A DNA stretch of 64,000 nt, from assembly GCA_963770485.1 (NCBI GenBank), contig CAVYPX010000011.1, positions 124,001 to 188,000 on the forward strand, given 5' to 3'. The stretch comes from CAVVEC01 sp963770485 (lineage in GTDB: Bacteria; Acidobacteriota; Terriglobia; Terriglobales; Acidobacteriaceae). Position 1 is the stretch's first letter, and every line of letters starts with the position of its first letter. Shown in pieces: positions 46,034-54,788 of this stretch. Made by a program: the position numbers and the translations under genes. The notes beneath the pieces are model-generated. The model was not told the origin of the DNA and did not search any database. It worked only from the letters and a program-made list of their open reading frames with translations.

Positions 46034-47428
46034 CTATCTCCGGTTATCCGTACGCGGCTCAGGATGAATCAGCACACGGAACAACTCCGGCGCTTCGTGC
46101 TTGAAACCTATCTCCAAGTCCGTCTGAATATCATGCACCCGTGAAAGCGGCAACTCGTCGGAAAATGTGCAGTGGCAGGAAACATACAAGCGCCCGCGCA
46201 CACGTTTGATCTCGACCTCGTGCACGTCGAGGATTTCGGGAAACTCGGCCGCGATGGCTTTCAGCTTTTTCTCCAGCGCGGCATCGCGCACGATTTCATC
46301 GCCGGTTTCGATGGTCGCCGGTTCGCTTTCAATATGAGTCAAAATCGAGGAAATCTCGGGCACGTCGTGGCGAATGGCCGATTCGAGCAGGGTCACGCGG
46401 TCATGCGCTTCTTTCAGGCTCAGGCTTTCGTCGAGTTCGAGATGCTGCTCGACGTGCAGACGTCCTCCCAAATCCTGGACGCTGATGTCGTGCACGTTGA
46501 AGTTGTAGCGGGTGGCGACGGCGCGAACCCGATCGAAAATGTTCTCCCGGCGTGCCGGCCGTGGAATCGAACGCACCACCACGTCCGCATCAGGCAGCAC
46601 GTCGTGCACAGCCGCCGTAACCGCATCGGTGATCTGCTCAGAGCGTTGAAAAGTCACGTTGCGCGCCAGCCCGATCGAAAGGTCGGCAAAGTATCGGTTG
46701 CCGGCGCGGCGGATCCGCACGCGGTCCACCTCCAGCAACCCTTCCACCTTCGTGACTGCGGCGAGAATTCGATTACGCACACCGGCCGGAGCGGCATCGA
46801 GCAGGGCATCGACTGTCTTACGCGCCAACCGTGAACTGACGTAGACCACGACCCCCGCAACAAAGAGCGCCGCCACAGGGTCCGCGTCCCTCAGCCAGTC
46901 CACCCCATACAACCTGCCAAGCATCACGAGCAGCAGGCCCACCACGACCACGCCGCTCGACCAGATGTCCGTGGAGAAATGCAAAGCATCGGCTTCCAGG
47001 GCCTGACTGTCATATTTAGTAGCGATTCGCCCCAGAGCCCGCGAGCGGCAAAAATCCACTGCCATGGAAATAAACATCACCAGAAAGGCCGCGATGCTGG
47101 GTTCAATTTCCACATGATGGAAGAACAGCCGCTTCATTGCTTCGTAGACGATCCAGACGCAGGTCAAAAGCAGCAGACCGGTTTCGATGAAGGCAGAAAA
47201 GTTTTCCACCTTGCCATGTCCGTACTGGTGGTCGGCGTCGGCGGGCTTATCGGCTACGCCAACGGAAAACAAGGTGATGACTGCGGCGATCAGATCAAGC
47301 CCGGAGTGCGCAGCTTCAGACAAGATGCCCAGGCTACCGGTGGTAATGCCTACGACAATCTTCAGAGTCGTGATCGCGATCGCGGCGAGAACCGAATTGC
47401 CTGCCACCGCGCGCTTTTCGGCGCGCAT
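46034..47428 (-). CDS. Cation diffusion facilitator with extended C-terminal domain
   Basis: This CDF-family metal exporter has two HxxxD transport-site motifs: HSGLDLIAAV and HFSTDIWSS. Six membrane segments lie in the first 250 residues. The C-terminal part is far longer than usual: after the first regulatory ZT domain (DRVRIRRAGNRYFADLSIGL), two more such domains follow (VHDISVQDLGGRLHVEQHLEL and VHEVEIKRVRGRLYVSCHCTF). Three tandem ZT-like domains are uncommon. ATG 47428 has GGAG five bases upstream and gives 464 residues; a TTG at 47500 opens a longer frame. Metal specificity is unknown. Confidence 0.88.
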   Translation of the reverse strand: MRAEKRAVAGNSVLAAIAITTLKIVVGITTGSLGILSEAAHSGLDLIAAVITLFSVGVADKPADADHQYGHGKVENFSAFIETGLLLLTCVWIVYEAMKRLFFHHVEIEPSIAAFLVMFISMAVDFCRSRALGRIATKYDSQALEADALHFSTDIWSSGVVVVGLLLVMLGRLYGVDWLRDADPVAALFVAGVVVYVSSRLARKTVDALLDAAPAGVRNRILAAVTKVEGLLEVDRVRIRRAGNRYFADLSIGLARNVTFQRSEQITDAVTAAVHDVLPDADVVVRSIPRPARRENIFDRVRAVATRYNFNVHDISVQDLGGRLHVEQHLELDESLSLKEAHDRVTLLESAIRHDVPEISSILTHIESEPATIETGDEIVRDAALEKKLKAIAAEFPEILDVHEVEIKRVRGRLYVSCHCTFSDELPLSRVHDIQTDLEIGFKHEAPELFRVLIHPEPRTDNRR

Positions 47429-47618
47429 GGACTCCGGGCTGTAGATTGCCGACGCTCCCACCATAGCCGCATTATCGCCGCAGCTGACTCTTCCCGCCAA
47501 GTAATTGCCTCCGGCGCCATTCGCGCCGGCTGAAACTTCGCGCGACGTTGCGACGCCAAGGGAACTCTGTGCTAGGATTTTCAGTGCACTTTGGATTTAC
47601 ATGGAGGAATTCATCAAA

Positions 47619-48725
47619 ATGACTCGATATGGTTTAGTCTGTCTGCTGCTTGGCGCCATGGCCTGGGGCCAGGAAGCAAATCCAACATCCACTCCGGCGG
47701 CTCAAAAACCGAACCCGACTACCACTGGCGCTCCGGCCACTCAGGCTCCCGGCGGCAGCCCGGCGGGCATGAGCGGTCAGCCAGAGACGTCGAAAGTTCC
47801 GCCGGACGCGCCCGTTCTCACCATCAACGGGGTGTGCGACAACCCGCCAACCGACAACGCGGCGGCGTCAGACTGCAAGACGGTCATCACCCGGGAGCAA
47901 TTCGAAAAGCTGGTCAACGCGGTCCAGCCCATGATGCCGCCACGCGCCCGCCGGCAATTCGCCGCCCGCTACGCCGATGCCCTCGTGAGAGCTCAGAAGG
48001 CGCACCAATTGGGCTTGGATCAGGGACCACAATTCGAATTGCATATGCAACTGATGCGGGTGCAGGTCTTAGCGCAGACCTTCAACCAGTCGATGCAAGA
48101 AAAAGCTTCGCAGATTTCCGACAAGGACATCGGAGATTACTACAATAACAACCTGGCGGATTACGTAGAAGTTGATCTGCAGCGGATATTCGTCCCGTTT
48201 ACTCAACAACTGCCGACGCCCAAGACAAAGCTGACCGAGGCTGAGGAACAGACGCGCTCGAAGGCCTCGGAAGCTACGATGAAGAGCGAAGCCAACAAAC
48301 TACATACCCGCGCCGTTGCCGGAGAGTCCTTCAGCAAGCTGCAAGCCGAAGCCTTCCTGGTTGCCGGGATCAAGAGCAAGTCTCCGACCACCTCGATGGG
48401 AAAAACTCGGCGCAACGGCCTGCCCCCCAGCCAGGTTTCGGTCATGGAGTTGAAGACGGGTGCGATTTCGGCGGTACTGTCCGACCAAAGTGGCTACTTC
48501 ATTTACAAGGTCGGGAAACAAGACACCATGCCCTTGGACGATGTAAAGGAGGAAATCCGAGGAACGCTGCGGAACAAACGCATCCAGGATGAAATGCAGG
48601 CGATTCAGAAGTCGGCTACCCCCACCCTGGATGAAGCCTACTTCGGACCCGAGGGTCCCGGCGGCATGATGCCAAGACCGGGCGCCCCTCCGGCACCCAG
48701 GGCCACGCCGCCCGGGCCGAAGTAA
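47619..48725 (+). CDS. Secreted SurA-like peptidyl-prolyl isomerase
   Basis: The product is 368 residues from ATG 47619, which has GGAGG upstream; a longer frame from 47505 is not supported. Signal peptide: YGLVCLLLGAMAWGQ. A Pro-rich linker precedes a chaperone-like helical domain (ARRQFAARYADALVRAQKAH) and one parvulin domain (ADYVEVDLQRIFVPF, SFSKLQAEAFLVAGIKSKS, ISAVLSDQSGYFIYKVGK). It folds periplasmic or outer-membrane proteins. Its TAA overlaps the start of the next gene by one base. Confidence 0.82.
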   Translation: MTRYGLVCLLLGAMAWGQEANPTSTPAAQKPNPTTTGAPATQAPGGSPAGMSGQPETSKVPPDAPVLTINGVCDNPPTDNAAASDCKTVITREQFEKLVNAVQPMMPPRARRQFAARYADALVRAQKAHQLGLDQGPQFELHMQLMRVQVLAQTFNQSMQEKASQISDKDIGDYYNNNLADYVEVDLQRIFVPFTQQLPTPKTKLTEAEEQTRSKASEATMKSEANKLHTRAVAGESFSKLQAEAFLVAGIKSKSPTTSMGKTRRNGLPPSQVSVMELKTGAISAVLSDQSGYFIYKVGKQDTMPLDDVKEEIRGTLRNKRIQDEMQAIQKSATPTLDEAYFGPEGPGGMMPRPGAPPAPRATPPGPK

Positions 48726-49816
48726 TGGGCAGTGCGCATCCAACTGTTCTAATAACGGGGATTGCCGGCAATCTGGGTCTTAGGCTGCTGCCGCAGCTGG
48801 CGGATTATCAGGTCGTCGGAGTGGATCTGAATCCGCCAGAGACCGGCCAGCCGTTGCGTTTCGTGCGCCTGGACCTGGGGCTGGAGGAATCCTGCCGCGA
48901 GCTGTTCCTCCTGCTGCGAGAGTGCCGCCCGGTGGCTGTATTTCATCTGGCTTTTGTGATCGATCCGGTGCGCACCGGTGTGCTCGATCTCGATCGCATG
49001 TGGCAGATCAATGTGGCGGGCACTGCGCGAGTGATGGAAGCCATCACGGAAGCCAACCGCGACGACGCAATAGTGGGCAAGTTTATTTTCCCCAGCAGCG
49101 TTTCCGCGTACGGCTCCGACCTTCCCGCGCCGGCCACCGAAGAAACTCCCTTTGCCGCCCATACCTTGCCCTACGCCGTTCACAAAATGGAGTGCGACAA
49201 GGTTGTTCAGCAACGTGCCCCAGCCTTGCGTGGCTGCAGCGTGTACATGCTGCGGCCGCATATTTTTGCCGGCGCCAGCATGGAGAATTACCTGGTCGGA
49301 GCCTTTCGCGGCACACCCAATGGACGAGGAATGCGAGCAGCCAGAATGCGACAGCAAGGCAAGCGCCTCCCTTGCATGTTGCCCTATGGAAAGCGCTATC
49401 TGGGAAACCGCATCCAGTTCGTTCATGTGGATGACATGGCCCGGCTCATGGCATACATCGCGCACAAGACCGAACCGGAGGCGCAACGCCTCACCGTGCT
49501 GAACGTCGCAGGACGCGGCGAGCCTCTGACCTTTGCACGCTGTATCGAGATGGCTCGTGCCAAGCTCATTCGCGTCCCCGGAAAGTGGGCTTTTCGTTTA
49601 GTTCTAAAATTCCTGTGGAAGTCCGGCATCTCCGCCATTCCACCGGAAGCCATGCCTTACATGACGGGCGAATATATTATGAATACCGACCGTCTGCGCA
49701 GGTTTTTAGGGCAGGATTACGAGCAGGTGATTCGCTACACCATCGCGGATGCGTTCGCCGATTCCTTCGCGTCCACCCCAAGCAGCACCCCGCAACACGC
49801 CGCAGCCGCAAAATAG
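48725..49816 (+). CDS. NAD(P)-dependent epimerase/dehydratase (SDR family)
   Basis: This is an extended SDR, 363 residues. The nucleotide-binding motif is LITGIAGNLGLRLLPQL and the active site YAVHKMECDK (YxxxK). FPSSVSAYGSDL supplies the catalytic Ser region. The substrate is probably a nucleotide sugar or a related compound, not determinable here. The start overlaps the preceding stop by one base. The pairing with the SurA-like gene may be only transcriptional. Confidence 0.85.
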   Translation: MGSAHPTVLITGIAGNLGLRLLPQLADYQVVGVDLNPPETGQPLRFVRLDLGLEESCRELFLLLRECRPVAVFHLAFVIDPVRTGVLDLDRMWQINVAGTARVMEAITEANRDDAIVGKFIFPSSVSAYGSDLPAPATEETPFAAHTLPYAVHKMECDKVVQQRAPALRGCSVYMLRPHIFAGASMENYLVGAFRGTPNGRGMRAARMRQQGKRLPCMLPYGKRYLGNRIQFVHVDDMARLMAYIAHKTEPEAQRLTVLNVAGRGEPLTFARCIEMARAKLIRVPGKWAFRLVLKFLWKSGISAIPPEAMPYMTGEYIMNTDRLRRFLGQDYEQVIRYTIADAFADSFASTPSSTPQHAAAAK

Positions 49817-49875
49817 ATCGAGTTCCTCATGGCTAGAAGCCGCGCCGTACTCCAACCCGATTCTTGAAACCAGAT

Positions 49876-50763
49876 CTACTTCGCTTCCTTGGCCGCGAAG
49901 TTCACCAACTTCTGCAGCACCTCGTAAGGAACCGCCGGAAGCCTTCGTCCGTTGAGAAACAGCGTAGGGGTCGAATTGACGTTGAGGGAATTACCCAGCT
50001 TTTCGGAATGCTCCACCCGTGTGGCGCTATCTGGTTTGGCAGCGCAAGCCGCGATGTCGGCCCCCTTCACCCCCGCGGTATCGGCAAGGCCGGTTAACTT
50101 CTCGTCCGCATTGGCTGCGGTAATATCGGACTGCGCGCTATACACGCTTTCGATGAACTTCCAGAAAGCATCGTTCGAACTGCGGCCGACGCAGTCGGCA
50201 AAAGCCGCCGCCTTGGCGGCCCAGTCATGATTGGGAAGCGGGAAATTCTGGTACACCAAACGGACATTCTTGGCCTCCGACATCAGCTTGTCCAGAGTGG
50301 GCTGCGCTTCCTTGCAATGCGGGCACTGCAGATCGCTGAATTCGACGATGGTAACAGGGGCATCGGCCGGTCCCTTGGAAGGTCCGTTCGCGCTCCGTTC
50401 GAGTTCCTTGCGCGTAGCCTCGAAGGGATGAGCCCCAAACGGGATAATTTCGCCGGCCACGGCATGCCGCCCGTCCGCCGTGACGTAGAACTTATAGCCC
50501 TGCTTTCCCTGAGGACCGCTAATCGAGACATTCACCTCGGTCAGTCCTTCGGCCTCTGCTGGCTTGATGGTGTCCACTTTCCAACTCAACGACGAGTCGT
50601 ATCCAAACATCTGCTGGAGAAAAACGGAAACCGTTTCTTCGGAAGGAAGACTCGTGCTGGCAGCAGTCTTGGCTTCGGCATGAGGCGCGGCAGGCTCCTG
50701 TTGCGCTCCGGCCAGCGTGACCAGCAGGAACAGGATAAACAGACCTTTCAGGTGACGATGCAT
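49876..50763 (-). CDS. DsbA-like thiol:disulfide protein
   Basis: The product is 295 residues. A signal peptide (HLKGLFILFLLVTLAGAQ) and an N-terminal extra domain (residues about 30-125) precede a thioredoxin fold. The thioredoxin fold has the CxxC active site CPHC in FSDLQCPHCKEAQPTLDKL and the cis-Pro loop NVNSTPTLFLNGRRL. It is a periplasmic oxidase or isomerase of the DSBA family. It lies after nadE on the same strand. Confidence 0.87.
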   Translation of the reverse strand: MHRHLKGLFILFLLVTLAGAQQEPAAPHAEAKTAASTSLPSEETVSVFLQQMFGYDSSLSWKVDTIKPAEAEGLTEVNVSISGPQGKQGYKFYVTADGRHAVAGEIIPFGAHPFEATRKELERSANGPSKGPADAPVTIVEFSDLQCPHCKEAQPTLDKLMSEAKNVRLVYQNFPLPNHDWAAKAAAFADCVGRSSNDAFWKFIESVYSAQSDITAANADEKLTGLADTAGVKGADIAACAAKPDSATRVEHSEKLGNSLNVNSTPTLFLNGRRLPAVPYEVLQKLVNFAAKEAK

Positions 50764-50873
50764 GCGTTCCTTTCTGTAATTGCGAGAACTGGCGACTTTG
50801 TTGTACCAGGCGGCCCAGTGGTTAGCAGTCAGTGATTATTGCACAAAACTATGGTTGCTCTTCCCCGCGCAGT

Positions 50874-52514
50874 CTACGCCTCCGGCTTCGCGGCAATCGG
50901 GAGCCGGCGGCCATAGCCAAAGGCTTTCGCGGAAATCTTGATCCCCGGGGCGGCCTGCTGCCGCTTGTATTCCGCGCGCTCCACCATACGGACGACCCGC
51001 CGAACCAGATTCGCATCAAACCCGCGCTCGGCCGCGATCTGATTCGCCGTGTGCAGTTCCTCGACGTAGTCTTCCAGGATCGCGTCGAGCACTTCGTAGG
51101 GCGGCAGTGTGTCGCTGTCCTTTTGATCGGGGCGCAATTCGGCGGAGGGTGGCTTCTCCAGGCTGGCTTGAGGGATCACCGTGCGGCGCGAGTTCACGTA
51201 ATAGCTGAGGCGATAGACCAATGTTTTGGGCACGTCCGAGATCACCGCGAGCCCGCCGACCATGTCACCATAGAGGGTGCAATAGCCGACACCGAGTTCG
51301 CTCTTGTTCCCGGTACTGAGCACGATAGCTCCGAACTTATTGGACAGTGCCATGAGCAGGGTGCCGCGGGCTCGCGACTGGATATTTTCCTCCGTTTCGT
51401 CCTCCTTGCATCCGGCGAAGACCTTCTTCAGAGACTTCTTGTAGGCCTCGAAAATATCGCTGATGCAGAGCAATTCGAAACGAATACCCAAATTATTGGC
51501 CAGCGAGCGCGCGTCATCAATCGAGCCTTGCGACGAATACGGTCCCGGCATGCCAACGCCGATGACATTTTCCGGCCCCAGGGCATCGGCCGCAATGGCC
51601 GCAGTGAGCGCGGAGTCAATCCCTCCGCTCAAGCCGATGATCACCTGGCGAAAGCCGCATTTACGAACGTAATCGCGCGTTCCCAGCACCAGGGCGGAGT
51701 ACACGCTGGCCTCCTCACCCTCAACCTGATCATGGAGTTCGCCGGTAAGCCGATCGGAGTCGAAATAGATGATGTCCTCTTCAAATGACATACCTTGGGC
51801 GATCACTTCTCCCGCAGGATTCAAAACCAGGCTGGAGCCGTCGAAGACCAGGCTGTCATTCCCTCCGACCTGGTTGACCATGACGACCGGTACTTTGTAC
51901 TGGCGCGCGATGGTGGCCAGCATATCGCGGCGCAATTCGCGTTTCCCGATCCAGAAAGGAGAGGCGGAAATGTTTAGCAGGAAATTGCCTCCGGCATGAA
52001 TTAATGCTTCTACCGGATCGAAGGTGTAGAGGCGCTTGTTCCAGAATTGTTTGTCGTTCCAGGCATCTTCGCAGATGGTGAGAGCCATCTGTTTGCCGCA
52101 AAAAGGAAACACTTGCTGGCTCTTGGCCGGCGCGAAGTTGCGCATCTCATCAAAAACGTCATACGTGGGTAGAAGCATCTTGGATTGCAGGAAGGCCACC
52201 TTGCCATCCTTGAGCATCGCGGCAGAGTTCATCACGGACTTGCCGGTTTCTGCCTGGGCCGGAGTCACCGCCCCGCAGATAACCGCGATGCCGCGCGTCG
52301 CCGCTGCAATATGGTCCAAGCTTTCATGGTTACGGGCAACAAAGGAGGCACGCTCCACCAAATCGCGGGGCGGGTAGCCGCAGACGGAGAGCTCCGGAAA
52401 AAGCACCAAGCCCGCATTTTCGGACTGAGCGCGGCGCGCAAATTCTATGATCTTTGCGGCATTGCCCTGGAAGTCCCCCACCGTGGGATTGATCTGTCCC
52501 AGCGCGATCTTCAC
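50874..52514 (-). CDS. nadE: Glutamine-dependent NAD+ synthetase
   Basis: NadE makes NAD+ from deamido-NAD+, ATP and glutamine. The N-terminal nitrilase-type glutaminase has Glu41 (VLFPELSVCGYPP), SKMLLPTYDVFDE and ALTICEDAW (Glu, Lys, Cys). The C-terminal synthetase has LSGGIDSALTAAIAADALG and LSTGNKSELGVGYCTLYGDM. The GTG at 52514 is chosen because VKIALGQINP is the usual N terminus; the longer frame to 52652 has no family sequence. The product is 546 residues, the long bacterial form. Confidence 0.93.
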   Translation of the reverse strand: MKIALGQINPTVGDFQGNAAKIIEFARRAQSENAGLVLFPELSVCGYPPRDLVERASFVARNHESLDHIAAATRGIAVICGAVTPAQAETGKSVMNSAAMLKDGKVAFLQSKMLLPTYDVFDEMRNFAPAKSQQVFPFCGKQMALTICEDAWNDKQFWNKRLYTFDPVEALIHAGGNFLLNISASPFWIGKRELRRDMLATIARQYKVPVVMVNQVGGNDSLVFDGSSLVLNPAGEVIAQGMSFEEDIIYFDSDRLTGELHDQVEGEEASVYSALVLGTRDYVRKCGFRQVIIGLSGGIDSALTAAIAADALGPENVIGVGMPGPYSSQGSIDDARSLANNLGIRFELLCISDIFEAYKKSLKKVFAGCKEDETEENIQSRARGTLLMALSNKFGAIVLSTGNKSELGVGYCTLYGDMVGGLAVISDVPKTLVYRLSYYVNSRRTVIPQASLEKPPSAELRPDQKDSDTLPPYEVLDAILEDYVEELHTANQIAAERGFDANLVRRVVRMVERAEYKRQQAAPGIKISAKAFGYGRRLPIAAKPEA

Positions 52515-52575
52515 TCTTCCAGTGTAATGGCCGGACAACTCTGTAGCCAAATCGCAGTACAGCGATGGCGCGGAA

Positions 52576-53598
52576 TCAGTGCGGCGCTGGATTGGAATCC
52601 GGGGGTGGATTCGGGTCCGGTCGAGGCAATGGCACTTGCGATTGGCCCGCATCGCGCGCGGCCGGGTCTGGGCCCTCTTCTCCGGGACGCCTCAGCGTAG
52701 GGGCGTTTGCCGGTCTGGGCGCCGGCTGCGATGACTTGGCAACACTCGGTTGCGGATTAAGGTCAACTTCCTTCTCCGTGCGAACAATCTTTTCGCCGCC
52801 CACCTTCATGGTCTCGACCCGAACGACCGCATCGCCCACCAGACGCACAAAATCCACGTCTTGTGGAGGCTCGCCGTAGATCCAATCCTCGTACTCAGTG
52901 TCGCCATCTTTCTCGCGAATTTTCTTGGGCGGCCTTCCCCTGGCATAGATCACCATGTCGCGGTTCATGCCCACCAGCACCTGGTGGTTCTTGATCGCTT
53001 CCTTGACCTTCGGTGGGACGGTGTCGAGATAGGCCTCCACCGCCGATTTGGCATCGAAATCGAACACCGGACGCAGGAGATCTTTGAGCTGCTGCGGATT
53101 CAGATCAGGCACGTACTGATCGAACACCAGATCGACGTAGGAGCCGCGCGCATTCGCATGCGAGTCGCTCGGCCCAACGTTCGTGTCGTTTCCTCCCATG
53201 CCTATCTGTATGCGTTGATACCATTTCTGCTTCTTGATCGGACCGCCGTTGATTTCGAAGTGGATCAGGTCATTCTTAACCAGGATGTTCGTGATGCGCG
53301 CTTCATCGCCGGGCTTCAAGGCAGGCCCCCACATGGCGACCATCTGATGGAGTTGTTCTCCGCTGGGCGAGATCACTCCGTTCTTCAGGGTAAGCCCCTT
53401 CTTCCCCATCGGAAACTGCGTGCGAATGAAAATCAATTCCTGATCGAATGCGCGGACCAGATCCATGCGGGTTTCTTTTGAAATATGAGGCGGCGGAGAA
53501 GCCGGTCTTGGATTTGACGGTGTCTGATCGGTAGCGCCTGCCCAGGCCACGACGCTAAAGAGCAACAGAAAAACCGCGAAAACATGGCGTGGCTTCAT
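52576..53598 (-). CDS. Secreted protein with BamE/SmpA-like segment, unknown function
   Basis: The product is 340 residues from ATG 53598. It has a signal peptide (FAVFLLLFSVVAWAG) and a Pro-rich C-terminal end. The middle holds an OmpA/lipoprotein-like VPPKVKEAIKNHQVLVGMN and RDMVIYARGRPPKKIRE, then YEDWIYGEPPQDVDFV, a pattern like SmpA/BamE (GM..xxV..xxGxP..W.Y). An N-terminal domain (TRMDLVRAFDQELIFIRTQF) is of unknown type. A role in envelope assembly is inferred from the motif only. It lies between nadE and the GHMP kinase. Confidence 0.68.
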   Translation of the reverse strand: MKPRHVFAVFLLLFSVVAWAGATDQTPSNPRPASPPPHISKETRMDLVRAFDQELIFIRTQFPMGKKGLTLKNGVISPSGEQLHQMVAMWGPALKPGDEARITNILVKNDLIHFEINGGPIKKQKWYQRIQIGMGGNDTNVGPSDSHANARGSYVDLVFDQYVPDLNPQQLKDLLRPVFDFDAKSAVEAYLDTVPPKVKEAIKNHQVLVGMNRDMVIYARGRPPKKIREKDGDTEYEDWIYGEPPQDVDFVRLVGDAVVRVETMKVGGEKIVRTEKEVDLNPQPSVAKSSQPAPRPANAPTLRRPGEEGPDPAARDAGQSQVPLPRPDPNPPPDSNPAPH

Positions 53599-53697
53599 GG
53601 GACACCCGAACCCGTTTCTGGTCCGATTATATCGCCAATTGAGTTGCCCGGAGCTGCTTTCGGCCGGGGGAGTACCCCAGAGGAGCACACTGACACA

Positions 53698-54759
53698 TCA
53701 ATTGTCGAGTCTCTCTCCCCTGGGTTCAAGGGGAAACAGGCGCAGGCCGTCACGGGCCACCTGCAGCGGCAGAACGCGTCCGCCGTTGTCACCGATGGCG
53801 GCAGCGACGCGGCTGGCAGCCCCTGTCTCCACCAGGAAAATTACGCAGCCCCCGCCGCCGGCGCCGCACGCCTTTGCAGCCCGGCCGCCGTGCTTGGCGG
53901 CGACGGCAATCAACTTGTCGATCAACGGTGTAGTGATGCCAGGGGCGTTGGTCCGGCGCAGCTTCCATTCCTCGCGCAAAAGCCGGGCTATATCGTCCCA
54001 GTCCTCCTGAACCAGGGCTTGGTGCATGGCGCGCGCGATTTCACAAATCCGCTCGAAATTGCGGAACACGCGCCGGTCCCCGTTGATGTGGGCTTGGAAA
54101 ACCTCCCAATTGTTGATGCCCGATTGTCGAGGCGCGCCCGTGTAGGCGAGCACGAAACGCGACTCGATTTCGTCCGGCATAACCGGAACCGCTTCGCGGT
54201 GGATGCCGCCGGCATCGAGGTGTATGGCGCTAACGCCACCGTAGAGGGCGGGATAATAATCCTGGCAGCCCGTCGGCACATGAATGATCTGCGCCTCCAC
54301 ATTCTGCGCAATCACCCGCATCTGTTCGAGCGTGAGATTGCGGCCGGTGAAACGGGCAAGGGCGGCGGAGGTCGCGATCATGAGGGCTGAAGATCCGGAG
54401 ATCCCTGCTCCGGCGGGGGATTCGGAATTGGTTTCGACCAGGAGTCCTTCTTTCGGCGCGAAGAATTGCAGCAGGCGCGCGGCCAGGGGAAGCCGGAAGC
54501 GGCGCGCTTGGCGCAGAACATCGAAACTGGAGAAGGATTCTTCCTTCCTGGTGTCCAGTGAGCGCAGGTGAATTCGCTTTCCTTTGAGCGGCGTGATCCG
54601 GCAAGTGGTCTGTATGTTGACGGCAAAATTCAAGGTCAGCGCGCCGGGATGAAACAGGTAGAGCGGCCACAGGTCAATCGTGCCGCCGGCCAGGTCAGCC
54701 CGGCAAGGGGCGTGGGCGACAATCGTTTGTCCGCTCACCACGTAGTCAGGTTTCCGCAT
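53698..54759 (-). CDS. GHMP-family sugar kinase
   Basis: The product is 353 residues. The ATP-binding motif is PAGAGISGSSALMIATSAAL; the N-terminal APCRADLAGGTIDLWPLY and C-terminal KACGAGGGGCVIFLV match motifs 1 and 3. The pattern is close to D-glycero-D-manno-heptose-7-phosphate kinase and fucokinase-like GHMP members. A heptose precursor role for LPS would fit the Gram-negative context but is inference. It lies 29 bases after the PLP decarboxylase gene on the same strand. Confidence 0.84.
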   Translation of the reverse strand: MRKPDYVVSGQTIVAHAPCRADLAGGTIDLWPLYLFHPGALTLNFAVNIQTTCRITPLKGKRIHLRSLDTRKEESFSSFDVLRQARRFRLPLAARLLQFFAPKEGLLVETNSESPAGAGISGSSALMIATSAALARFTGRNLTLEQMRVIAQNVEAQIIHVPTGCQDYYPALYGGVSAIHLDAGGIHREAVPVMPDEIESRFVLAYTGAPRQSGINNWEVFQAHINGDRRVFRNFERICEIARAMHQALVQEDWDDIARLLREEWKLRRTNAPGITTPLIDKLIAVAAKHGGRAAKACGAGGGGCVIFLVETGAASRVAAAIGDNGGRVLPLQVARDGLRLFPLEPRGERLDN

Positions 54760-54788
54760 GGAGTGTTTGTATCATGAGACGCTCGGCG

